NCBI RefSeq assembly: GCF_036898095.1
Contig: NC_090751.1
Span: 43,746,471 to 43,810,470, forward strand
Source: Palaemon carinicauda
Taxonomy: Eukaryota; Arthropoda; Malacostraca; Decapoda; Palaemonidae
DNA: 64,000 nucleotides
Direction: 5' to 3'
Below, one piece after another: positions 24,582 through 33,800 of the stretch. Both the position numbers and the translations under genes were made by a program. Every line of letters begins with the position of its first letter. Position 1 is the stretch's first letter. The notes beneath the pieces are model-generated. The model did not search any database. It had not been told where the DNA came from and worked only from the letters and a program-made list of their open reading frames with translations.

Positions 24582-26640
24582 CTCTCAGATTCTCCAGACA
24601 ACAGTAGGAGCCAGACTCAAGATCTTCTGGCAAGCCTGGGAGAAGAGAGGTGCAGACGCACAGTCTGTCAGTTGGCTGAGGTACGGTTACAGGATTCCAT
24701 TCTGCCTCAAACCGCCTCTGACCACATCGCCCATCAACCTCTCTCCCAACTACAAAGAAGAGGACAAGAGGCTAGCATTGCAACAGGAGGTGTCGCTACT
24801 TGTGCAGAAGAAGGCAGTGGTTATAGTCCGGGACCATCAATCCCCGGGCTTCTACAACCGTCTCTTTCTTGTAGCCAAAAAGACAGGAGGTTGGAGACCG
24901 GTGCTGGACGTCAGCTCTCTCAACGAGTATGTCACCAAGCAGACGTTCACAATGGAGACGACCAAGTCGGTCTTAGCAGCGGTCAGACAGGAGGACTGGA
25001 TGGTCTCGTTGGACTTGAAAGATGCATACTTTCACGTTCCCATTCATCCAGACTCCCAACCTTTCCTGAGATTCGTTTTCGGAAAGGTTGTCTATCAGTT
25101 CCAAGCCCTGTGTTTTGGCCTAAGCACAGCTCCTATGGTCTTTACTCATCTGATGAGGAATGTAACGAAATTCCTGCACTTATCGAACATCAGAGCCTCC
25201 CTCTACCTAGACGACTGGCTGTTGAGAGCCTCCACGAGTCGTCGTTGTCTGGAGAACCTCTCTTGGACTTTAGATCTAATCAGAGACCTAGGTCTATTAG
25301 TCAATATAGAGAAATCTCAACTCATTCCCTCCCAATCCATTGTGTACCTGGGAATGGAGATTCAGAGTCGGGATTTTCGGGCTTTTCCATCGGCCCCCAG
25401 GATAAACCAAGCCCTAGAGTGCATCATGAGCATGCTGAAGAGGAGCAATTGCTCAGTGAGACAGTGGATGAGTCTCACAGGGACCCTCTCATCTCTGGCC
25501 CTGTTTGTCGAGCTAGGGAGACTCCACCTCCGCCCTCTTCAATTCCATCTTGCAGCTCATTGGGACAAGGGCTCGACTCTAGAAGCAGTCTCTATCCCTA
25601 TCAACCAAGAGATGAAGACCACTCTCCGGTGGTGGAAGCACAATCTCCTTTTCAAGGAGGGTCTATCATTGGCCATCCAGACCCCCCATCTTCATCTCTT
25701 CTCGGATGCATCGGACTCGGGCTGGGGTGCGACCTTGGACGGACGGGAATGCTCAGGAGTATGGAACAAGGAACAAGGATTACTCCACATCAACTGCAAG
25801 GAACTGTTAGCAGTTCATCTTGCCCTGTTGAACTTCAAGTCCCTCCTGCTAGGCAAAGTGGTGGAGGTGAATTCAGACAACACCACAGCCTTGGCTTACA
25901 TCTCCAAGCAAGGAGGGACCCATTCGAGGAGCCTTTACGAGATCGCAAGGGACCTCCTCATTTGGTCAAGAGGTCTAAACCTCACACTGGTCACGAGATT
26001 CATCCAGGGCGATATGAATGTTTCAGCGGATCGCCTCAGCAGAAGGAATCAGGTCATTCCCACGGAATGGACCCTTCACAAGAGTGTGTGCAACAGACTT
26101 TGGACCTTGTGGGGTCAACCTACCATAGATCTGTTTGCCACCTCCATCACCAAGAGACTTCCGCTTTATTGTTCCCCTGTTCCAGACCCTGCAGCGGTTC
26201 ATGTGGATGCTTTTCTTCTGAACTGGTCCCATCTCGACCTGTACGCATTCCCTCCGTTCAAGATTATAAACAAAGTTCTGCAGAAATTCGTCTCGCACGA
26301 AGGGACACGGCTGACGCTGGTTGCTCCCCTTTGGCCTGCAAGAGAATGGTACACAGAGGTACTTCAATGGGTAGTCGACTTCCCCAGGACTCTACCTCTA
26401 AGAGTGGACCTTCTACGTCAACCACACGTAGACAGGTTGCACCCAAACCTCCACGCTCTTCGACTGACTGCCTTCAGACTGTCGAAAGATTCGCTAGAGC
26501 TAGAGGCTTTTCGAAGGAGGCAGCCAGTGCGATTGCCAGAGCTAGAAGAATTTCCACTCGTAGAGTCTACCAGTCTAAGTGGGAGGTCTTCCGAAGCTGG
26601 TGTAGAGCCAATTCAATATCCTCTACCAATACCTCTGTGA
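24490..26640 (+). CDS. DIRS ORF2: reverse transcriptase - RNase H - Dam-like methyltransferase domain
   Basis: This frame (about 716 codons) is open from upstream of 24490 to TGA 26638-26640, but has no ATG near its start; the codon at 24490 is GTG. Counting from there, RT lies at about 95-300, with GWRPVLDVSSLN, the catalytic block SLDLKDAYFHVP (about 173) and the second catalytic block YLDDWL (about 238). RNase H follows, with LFSDASDSGWGATLD (about 402), the NCKELLAV glutamate and VNSDNTTAL. A C-terminal domain starts with TIDLFATSI (about 546) and AFPPFKIINKVL, corresponding to the methyltransferase-like module described in DIRS pol. All RT aspartates are present. Lack of an AUG suggests expression by frameshift from ORF1 or from a separate message. 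The whole region is overlapped in another frame by the recombinase frame. Confidence 0.9.
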   Translation: MVEPPAEEAPVQTLTGASLGKDPGHLRESTDSQILQTTVGARLKIFWQAWEKRGADAQSVSWLRYGYRIPFCLKPPLTTSPINLSPNYKEEDKRLALQQEVSLLVQKKAVVIVRDHQSPGFYNRLFLVAKKTGGWRPVLDVSSLNEYVTKQTFTMETTKSVLAAVRQEDWMVSLDLKDAYFHVPIHPDSQPFLRFVFGKVVYQFQALCFGLSTAPMVFTHLMRNVTKFLHLSNIRASLYLDDWLLRASTSRRCLENLSWTLDLIRDLGLLVNIEKSQLIPSQSIVYLGMEIQSRDFRAFPSAPRINQALECIMSMLKRSNCSVRQWMSLTGTLSSLALFVELGRLHLRPLQFHLAAHWDKGSTLEAVSIPINQEMKTTLRWWKHNLLFKEGLSLAIQTPHLHLFSDASDSGWGATLDGRECSGVWNKEQGLLHINCKELLAVHLALLNFKSLLLGKVVEVNSDNTTALAYISKQGGTHSRSLYEIARDLLIWSRGLNLTLVTRFIQGDMNVSADRLSRRNQVIPTEWTLHKSVCNRLWTLWGQPTIDLFATSITKRLPLYCSPVPDPAAVHVDAFLLNWSHLDLYAFPPFKIINKVLQKFVSHEGTRLTLVAPLWPAREWYTEVLQWVVDFPRTLPLRVDLLRQPHVDRLHPNLHALRLTAFRLSKDSLELEAFRRRQPVRLPELEEFPLVESTSLSGRSSEAGVEPIQYPLPIPL

Positions 26641-27539
26641 TCCAAATAGCTGACTTCCTTCTTCATCTTAGGAATGAGAGATCCCTTTCAACACCTACGA
26701 TTAAAGGGTATAGGAGCATGTTGGCCTCAGTCCTCCGCCACAGGGGTTTGGACCTGTCTTCCAACAAGGACCTTCAAGACATTCTCAAGTCTTTTGAGAC
26801 GTCTAAAGAACGTCGTCTTTCCACTCCAGGCTGGAATCTAGACGTAGTCTTAAGGTTCCTTATGACATCTAGGTTCGAACCTCTCCAGTCAGCTTCCTTC
26901 AAGGATCTTACCCTCAAGACTGCTTTTCTCGTTTGCCTTGCAACAGCTAAGAGAGTCAGTGAGGTTCATGCCTTCAGCAAGAACATTGGTTTCACAACCG
27001 AATCAGCTACATGTTCTTTTCAGCTTGGATTCCTAGCAAAGAACGAGCTTCCTTCACGTCCTTGGCCTAGATCGTTCGAAATACCTAGCCTCTCCAACAT
27101 GGTAGGTAACGAACTAGAGAGAGTTCTTTGCCCTGTCAGAGCTCTCAAATATTATCTGAAGAGGTCTAAACCTATTCGAGGACAGTCAGAAGCCTTATGG
27201 TGTGCCATCAAGAAACCCTCGAGACCCATGTCCAAGAATGGGCTTTCGTACTATATAAGGCTTCTGATCAGAGAAGCACATTCTCACTTAAAGGAGGAAG
27301 ACCTTGCATTGCTGAAGGTAAGGACCCACGAAGTAAGAGCTGTAGCTACTTCGTTGGCCTTTAATAAAAACCGTTCTCTGCAGAGCATTATGGATGCAAC
27401 CTATTGGAGGAGCAAGTCAGTGTTTGCATCATTTTATCTGAAAGATGTCCAGTCTCTTTACGAGAACTGCTACACCCTGGGACCATTCGTAGCAGCGAGT
27501 GCAGTAGTAGGTGAGGGCTCAGCCACTACATTCCCTTAA
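24582..27539 (+). CDS. DIRS ORF3: tyrosine recombinase
   Basis: The frame is open from directly after the ORF1 TGA to TAA 27537-27539 (986 codons); the first ~630 codons overlap RT/RNase H in another frame and are Ser/Pro-rich without domain signs. The recognisable recombinase starts near 26475 with VERFARARGFSKEA, then a SAM-like N-terminal core-binding domain (KWEVFRSWCRANSISS, FLLHLRNERSLS). The catalytic domain has the first Arg in ATAKRVSEVHAF (about 26951), the second box HEVRAVATS (about 27328) and the nucleophile Tyr in FASFYLKDVQ (about 27435), so R-H-R-Y residues are in place. No ATG lies at the frame start. Translation could occur by readthrough of the ORF1 stop, by splicing or from an internal start; the sequence does not decide. 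The recombinase replaces the integrase of LTR elements and inserts the circular DNA. Confidence 0.9.
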   Translation, partial: LSDSPDNSRSQTQDLLASLGEERCRRTVCQLAEVRLQDSILPQTASDHIAHQPLSQLQRRGQEASIATGGVATCAEEGSGYSPGPSIPGLLQPSLSCSQKDRRLETGAGRQLSQRVCHQADVHNGDDQVGLSSGQTGGLDGLVGLERCILSRSHSSRLPTFPEIRFRKGCLSVPSPVFWPKHSSYGLYSSDEECNEIPALIEHQSLPLPRRLAVESLHESSLSGEPLLDFRSNQRPRSISQYREISTHSLPIHCVPGNGDSESGFSGFSIGPQDKPSPRVHHEHAEEEQLLSETVDESHRDPLISGPVCRARETPPPPSSIPSCSSLGQGLDSRSSLYPYQPRDEDHSPVVEAQSPFQGGSIIGHPDPPSSSLLGCIGLGLGCDLGRTGMLRSMEQGTRITPHQLQGTVSSSSCPVELQVPPARQSGGGEFRQHHSLGLHLQARRDPFEEPLRDRKGPPHLVKRSKPHTGHEIHPGRYECFSGSPQQKESGHSHGMDPSQECVQQTLDLVGSTYHRSVCHLHHQETSALLFPCSRPCSGSCGCFSSELVPSRPVRIPSVQDYKQSSAEIRLARRDTADAGCSPLACKRMVHRGTSMGSRLPQDSTSKSGPSTSTTRRQVAPKPPRSSTDCLQTVERFARARGFSKEAASAIARARRISTRRVYQSKWEVFRSWCRANSISSTNTSVIQIADFLLHLRNERSLSTPTIKGYRSMLASVLRHRGLDLSSNKDLQDILKSFETSKERRLSTPGWNLDVVLRFLMTSRFEPLQSASFKDLTLKTAFLVCLATAKRVSEVHAFSKNIGFTTESATCSFQLGFLAKNELPSRPWPRSFEIPSLSNMVGNELERVLCPVRALKYYLKRSKPIRGQSEALWCAIKKPSRPMSKNGLSYYIRLLIREAHSHLKEEDLALLKVRTHEVRAVATSLAFNKNRSLQSIMDATYWRSKSVFASFYLKDVQSLYENCYTLGPFVAASAVVGEGSATTFP

Positions 27540-27934
27540 TCCCATAACCTTTTTAACCTTTCTCTTGAATACTTTTATTGTTGTTTTTATGGTTGTTACG
27601 GTAGGCTAAGAAGCCTTCCGCATCCTTGGATTTGGCGGGTGGTCTATTCATTCTTGAGAAGCGCCTGGGTTAAAGGTTTGGTAGAGGTCCTTTAGTAGGG
27701 TTGCAACCCCTTGTACTTTGGCACCTTTGGGTTGATTCAGCCTCCAAGAGGAACGCTGCGCTCAATAAGGAAGACGAACTTTAAATAAAAGGCAGAGTAA
27801 CGGTTCTATTCGACTTCCTTACCAGGTACTTATTATTTCATTGTTATTTGAGATAACTGTTATATGAAATTTGGGATACTTAGCTATCCTTTAATCATGT
27901 ACACTGGTTTTCACCCACCTCCCTGGGTGTGAAT

Positions 27935-28025
27935 CAGCTACATGATTATCGGGTAAGTTTAATATTGAAAAATGTTATTTTTATTAATAAAATAAATTTT
28001 TGAATATACTTACCCGATAATCATG
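27935..28025 (+). repeat. internal complementary region of DIRS family 1
   Basis: 27935-27972 is the reverse complement of the left terminus (21490-21527) and 27971-28025 that of the right terminus (about 28215-28269); they share aa. The region follows the recombinase stop by 396 bp. It is the defining feature of DIRS replication. Confidence 0.92.
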
Positions 28026-28070
28026 ATTTAATCGACCCTCCCTTTCCTCCCCAGAGAGAACCAGTGGACC

Positions 28071-28229
28071 GAGGAATAATTGAGGAGGTGTCAACAACAA
28101 ATGATTGAGTACCTGGCCACAGGTGGCGCTGGTAAGTACACCCCCTTCTAGTATTGTGATAGCTGGCGTATCCCTCCATAGAATTCTGTCGGGCAACGGA
28201 GTTGACAGCTACATGATTATCGGGTAAGT
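28071..28229 (-). repeat. right inverted terminal repeat of DIRS family 1
   Basis: Reverse complement of 21504-21662 over 159 bp. The outer 40 bp (28230-28269) are unique to this end and recur, inverted, in the internal complementary region. Confidence 0.93.
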
Positions 28230-28269
28230 ATATTCAAAAATTTATTTTATTAATAAAAATAACATTTTT

Positions 28270-28758
28270 AAACATTTAAACTTATCCGCTGGTTATATGA
28301 TAATAGCTTAATTCTTCTGTCCCGCAGAAATTCAAAACTCGCAGCAATCGCATAGATATGCCAGGTATACACTAGCGCCACCACGGAGCTAGGTCGAATT
28401 ATCCCTCCTAGTATCAGCTTTTCTTCTGCCGCCATACTGGCAACATAGAAATCAAATTTACTCGTGCTTAACCTGGATTTTAGCAGTATATTAGTGATGT
28501 ACTCTTGTTACGGGTTTGAGCATTCGCTTATTAGGTTTTTGTTTGATATTTTATTGCTTAAAAGGTAGGATTTAAAATTTTTCAACCTATTTTTAACTAA
28601 CGAAAGCATATGGCGATAGGTAAACATCTCGCCTCATCGATGACGTCACAGTCATTTGACGTAAGCTTGAGTATGACTTGCATTTTCTTTCTTTTTCTAC
28701 AAAGAATGATAAGTTAATACTATCTTACAAAGTATTTACTTATTTAAGATAAAAGGAT
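28270..28758 (+). mobile_element. left-end remnant of a third DIRS-like family
   Basis: The sequence from 28274 (tttaaacttatccgctggtt) runs parallel in layout to the left end of DIRS family 1: a (T/C)-rich start, then cttaccCGATAAT-like words, a Cys/Gly-type stretch around gccaggtatacactagcgcc, and a tcctagtatcag block where family 1 has attattcctc. It is similar in arrangement but clearly divergent. Only about 450 bp remain and no coding frame is visible. This is an assignment by resemblance. Confidence 0.45.
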
Positions 28759-29409
28759 TATGTTATTTGTTCCGACACAGATACAAACCTTCGCTATATA
28801 TAATAGGGTATTACTCTCGGCGCAGCTGAAAGACGAGCCGTGATAATTTTAGTGAGGTATAACTACCCCATCCGCTAGTTAGCGGGGGGGGGGGGGGTAG
28901 ACTACCTACCCTGCTCACTCACACCTCTCAGCTGAGTAACCACTGTACTTTTTGGCTCGGTAGAGGACGGACATGCTGCCCTTCTCCCGCAAAAACTGGC
29001 CTTGATGTTTTTCTTCATTTTTATTTTTGTGTGTTTTCATTTATCTTACATATATGGAAATATATGTTGTTATATACGTATAACTTTAATTGCTGTTGAC
29101 TTCGTGTCCAACTGCCTCCACCGTAGGGAATTGTCATTGCCGCCCTTCCCTGGACTGATGGGCGGCAAATCTCAACACTGCCGTGTGTTTGTTTCATTAC
29201 TGGTTTAAAGTGTATAACAGTTCAGCTCCCTTTCGAGGAATTCATACAAGGAGTGACTTATTCCCCAAATAGTGTATTTTGTGCTTCGGAGCTTGAATTA
29301 TAATTGATAACAACTTCCTTTTTTTTTACAGGTAACAGCGACGTAGAACACAAGGCTCATGAGCTGCCCTCATTACGAGGTAGCATTCGCTGTCAACCTT
29401 CAACTTGTT

Positions 29410-29950
29410 CCTCCTCTGAGGGGAACTTCTCTCTCATTCTCTTGCACAAGAGAGAGAGATATTTTTGTTTACGCCTATGCTTTTTTCCCATAGAACTGGG
29501 ATAAAGCTTTACTTAGGCTGTCCTCTTGAAGGAGGATTCTCTCTCATTCGCGAGAGAGATTTTTATGCCTACGCTTTTTTCCCCATAGAGCTGGGTGAAA
29601 GCTTGCCTTAGGCGATGTCCTCCTTCGGGAGGACTTCTCTCTCGTTCGCGAGAGAGTTCTTATGCTTACGCTTTTTTCCCATAGAGCTGGGAGAAAGCTT
29701 GTTGTAGGCGATGTCCTTCTTCGGGAAGACTTCACTCTCGTTTGCGAGAGAGAGATTATTAAGCCTACGCTTTTTCCCATAGAGCTTGGAGAAAGCTTGT
29801 CTTTGGCGATGTCCTCCTTCGGGAGGACTTCTCCCTTGTTCGCTAGCGATATCTTACGCCTACGCTTTATTCTCATAGAGCTGGGAGAAAGCTTGTCTTA
29901 GCCGATCTCCTTCGGGAGAACTTCCCTCTCGTTTGCGAGAAATAACTTGT
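29410..29950 (+). repeat. about 96-bp tandem repeat with UUCG-loop hairpins, about 5.5 copies
   Basis: The landmark catagagctggg recurs at about 29487, 29582, 29678, 29776 and 29872, giving a period near 96 bp. Every unit contains hairpins: cctccttcgggagg (TTCG loop), ctctcgttcgcgagag (TTCG loop), a cccatagagctggg stem, and outer arms ctacgct and agcttgtcttagg. Substitutions tend to leave the arms pairable. It lies in the 5' half of a DIRS-like element. Confidence 0.9.
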
Positions 29951-30199
29951 AGGAGCTTGCTAATCCACCAGGGGTGGTGGCAGAGCTTTCTCCGAAGCAG
30001 GTTATCCCTTCGGGGGAACGAGTCTCTCGTCCTCAAGAGAAAACCGCCTCTGGGCATAGGCGTTCCCCCGTTACGCTTATGGTTCTCCTTCAGGAGCGGA
30101 GCGAGAGCTTTCTCTTAAGCGACATTCTCCTTTGGGAGAACAACCCTTTTATGCGGAGGTGTTATCTTGAACCTTCGTCATGTTGATCCTGCGGGGTCT

Positions 30200-30860
30200 C
30201 ATGACAGTAGGAGTCCTGCGGGATTCGGCTCGAAACCTTCGGGTTTCAGTTACGCTGAACCTTCGGGCTCTCGTAACGATGGTAACGTTGAGCCTTCTGG
30301 AACTTGTGCCATCATTCACGCTGACCTTTCAGGGTCTCGTGACAGGAACCTCGGTTCCTCGTTACGGTGATCCTTCAGGATCTCGTAACATTAGTTATAC
30401 AGAACCATTGGGCTCTCATAACTTTAGTCACTCTGACACTTGTGTTTTATGACAGGGAAACTTCTGTTTCTCGTTGCGCTGACCCTTCGGGGTCTCGTAA
30501 CATTAGTTACGCTGAACCCTTGGGCTCTCGTAACTTTAGTCACTCTAACACTCCTGTGTGTTGTGACAGGGAAACTGCGGTTTCTCGTTACGCTGACCCT
30601 TGGGGGTCTCGTAACATCAGTTACGTTGAACCCTAGGGCTCTCGTAACTTTAGTCACTTCGGTGTTTTGTGACAGGGAAACTTCGGTTTCTCGTTACGCT
30701 GACCTTCGGGTCTCGTAACATTAGTTATGCAGAACCCTTGGCCTCTCATAACTTTAGTCACTCCGACACTTCGGTGTTTAGTGACAGGGAAACTTCGGTT
30801 TCTCGTTGCCCTGACCCTTTGGGTTCGCGCAACACAGTTCACATTGAACTTACGGGTTCT
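30200..30860 (+). repeat. about 110-bp tandem repeat of long hairpins, about 6 copies
   Basis: Landmarks cgttacgctgacc or variants occur at 30473, 30587, 30693 and 30805, with earlier, more diverged units from about 30246. Each unit contains three nested stems: cgttacgctgacccttcggg with its partner gtctcgtaac, gaaacttcggtttc, and gttacgctgaacccttgggc with ctctcgtaac. A repetitive peptide with DRETSVSRYADPSGSRN and ISYAEPLGSRNFSHS is encoded in places but frameshifts between units. Confidence 0.88.
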
Positions 30861-30872
30861 CGTGACCCGACC

Positions 30873-33800
30873 TGTGAAGCAGCTCCTGGTCACCAGTATA
30901 GGAGCATTGAAGAAAAGAAAGTTTTAAACTTCGCAACAAGAAAGCAAGTCATACGATTCTCCTTTTACTGAAAGAGAATTTGATTCTGCCCTTACTACAT
31001 GTAACGATACAGCCCCTGGACCCGATGGAATTCCATATTCAATGATTAAACACGTATCTTTTAATACAGTTATTTATTTTAAGCATTTTTAATAGAATTT
31101 GGCATGATAATAGTTATCCAAGTGTTTGGGAACTAGCCATTATTTTAGCCTTTTTAAAACCTGGTAAGAACAAGTTTTTAGCAGCAAATTATAGGCCAGT
31201 TGCATTAACATCTTGTTTGTGCAAAATCATGGAGATGGTCAATGAAAGTTTGGTGTGGTAACTTGAAACGAAGGGTATTTTATCACCCATTCAATTTGGA
31301 TTCAGAAAAATGCACTCCACGACTGATGGGCTGATACGACTTGAGTCCTCCATTTGTGAAGCGTTCGCTTCCAAACAGCACTATGTGAGTCTTTTTTTTA
31401 TCTTGAACAGGCATATGATACCACCTGGAGATACGGTATACTTAAAAGAATCCATGAGTTAGGATTAAGAGGGGAGCTACCACTATTTATTCAGTCATTT
31501 TTTTCACATAGAGTTTTCCAAGTGAGAGTTGGGGAAGCTCTATCAGAAAGTAAATGCCAGGAAGAAGGAGTTCCTCAGGGGAGTGTGCTGAGTTTAACCC
31601 TTTTTGCACTAGCAATTGATGGGATATCCTCAGTCATTCCCCGGGATGTTCTGGCAACATTATTTGTGGATGATCTCTCCTTATTATTTGCTGGAGCTAG
31701 AATGGCAATGGTTGAGAGGAAAATACAACTCTCTATTTATAAAATTATCCATTGGGCCAATATGAATGGATTTAAGTTCTCGACAAATAAAAGTACAATT
31801 GTCCATTTTTTTCGTATCTGGGGAGTACATCCAGACCCAGATATATACATCAAAGATCAACGGATCTCATGTGCAAGTGAAACTAAGTTTTTAGGGTTGA
31901 TATTTGATTGTAGGCTTACATGGGTTTCTCACTTAGAAGCATTAAAAGCTAAATGTCTTGAAGCTATAAATCTTTTAAAAGTATTGTCCCATACATTATG
32001 GGGCCAGACTGTAATACTATTTTAAAATTATACAAGGCTTTGATTTTTTCCAAGATTAGTTATGGATACGAAATATAATCCTCAGCCACCCCAAGCCGGT
32101 TAAAAATATTAGATTCTATACATCATACTATTATTAGATTGTCCACAGGAGCCTTTAGAACCTCACCTATCACAAGTCTCCTTGTTGATGCTGGGGAGTT
32201 GCCTCTGGACCTTTACCGAATGTCCTCTATTATTCGGTATTAGTTTAGATTGCAGAGACTCCCTAATTCTTCAGCCTTTCAGACTGCAAGCCTTGTAAGG
32301 CACTCAACATACTTTGAGTTGCACCCAAAATCTCTTCAACTTTTTGGGTTTCAGGTGAAACAGTTATTTAACAATCTGGATATAATTAGAATTAAGGTGG
32401 TTCCATTCAAGGTATCATCAACGCCTCCATGGAAGTTACCTGACGTATCTTTTTGTAAATACTTTATTGGAGTTAAGAAGCATATAACTGACTTAGAATC
32501 CAGGTCTCTTTTTATGGAACATGTTGCAGAACATAGGGGATCGACTTTTAGGTGCTATTATAGTATGCTATCTACCGCCAATTTTGCTATCTACCACCCC
32601 TCTCTGACTATAGTATGATACCCACCATCAGTCCCTAAGGATACGGTCTACTTGCTAATCCGCCTCAAATAAGGAGGATCAATACCGACTTGATAACCTA
32701 ACCTGACCTAACCTAACCTTACCTAACTCAACCCAACTTAACCTAACTTACAAACTACTTATAATTATGCACCCATGTCCTAATTTAACCTAACCCAACC
32801 TAACCGAACCTACAAACTGTTTATAATTATGCATCCATGTTTTCCTTCCAATAAATATTATTAAACTATCATTAAAGTCCAATGAGGATAACATACTGGT
32901 GGTAAGTAATCTGTTTGATTATCCTCCTCTAACAGAAGGATTAACATTGACGGTAGATAACATACTTTGTGGTAGATACCATACTATAGTAGAAATTCGA
33001 CGGTAGATAGCACACTATAATAGCACCGACTTTTATATATACTGATGGCTCAAAATCTGATGCTGGCATTGGATTTGGAGTACATAGTAATGATTTTAAT
33101 TGTAGAGGTGCACTTTCTCTAACAGCTTCCATATTTACTGCCGAATTGTATGACATACTAACCGCTATTGAGAAAATAGCTTTGGAGAAGGAGGGTAATT
33201 TTACAATTTTTAGTGATGCAAGGAGTGTTCTTCAAGCTTTAGAAGTTTTTAATTTTAGTAACCCTCTAGTTTTATAGATTTTAGAATGGCTTTATATTAT
33301 TGGATGGAGAAGTATAACAGTTCGATTTTGTTGGGTTCCAGCACATGTAGGTGTGTCTGGGAATGAGAAGGCAGATTTACTGGCGAAGAATGCGGCATCC
33401 AAGTTGCTACCAAGGAGGTATCCCATTCCTTGTAATGATTTCTTACCTTACATCAAGAAATTGGTTTGTAATAAATGGCAACAGCACTGGGATAGTCAAG
33501 ATGGCAATAAAATGAGGGAAGTAAGAAATATCATATCACCTTGAAGGTATAACATGATACCCCGTAAATGGGAGACGACTCTTTGTCGCCTCCGTATTGG
33601 TCACACACGGTTGACACACGAGTTTCTGCTGAAAGGCCAACACCAACCGTATTGTGAGGACTGTTTAGTACCTTTAACAGTGAGGCATTTGTTGACCGAA
33701 TGCCCTAATTTTACTAACTTGAAAAATGGGTATCTGTTAGAGGCTCGAGGTGAGGATGGCAGGTTCATCCTTGCCAAGATTCTTGGACATGTGTCCTACT

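Larger units (their letters stand above)
21490..28269 (+). mobile_element. complete DIRS retrotransposon, family 1 (about 6.78 kb), apparently intact
   Basis: Inverted terminal repeats of 159 bp (21504-21662 and 28071-28229) differ at a single base that I can see. An internal complementary region at 27935-28025 is the reverse complement of the left end fused to the reverse complement of the right end. Three long overlapping frames lie between: a gag-like frame (21873-24581), a reverse transcriptase/RNase H/methyltransferase-like frame (to 26640) and a tyrosine recombinase frame (to 27539). DIRS elements replicate through a circular intermediate and integrate with the recombinase, without target duplications, and no duplication is seen. 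Intact frames and near-identical repeats suggest a young, possibly mobile copy. It carries no LTR integrase or protease motif. Confidence 0.92.
28759..30873 (+). mobile_element. 5' part of a family-2 DIRS-like element, cut off by a LINE
   Basis: The left end (tgttatttgttccgacacag), then ggtattactctcggcgcagc and ccgctagttagc follow the same order as at 14822-14960 of the decayed family-2 element, so this is a second copy. It continues through about 570 bp of ordinary sequence into two hairpin-rich tandem arrays (29410-29950 and 30200-30860), then ends abruptly at about 30873, where a LINE begins. No RT, RNase H or recombinase is left. A 13-base G run at 28886-28899 mirrors the C run at 14969-14982 in the other copy. 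Confidence 0.72.

Noticed and set aside
32696..32760. A true interstitial telomere
   Set aside because: Only a short, degenerate CCTAA run inside a defined MITE; a telomere fusion would give longer, purer arrays.
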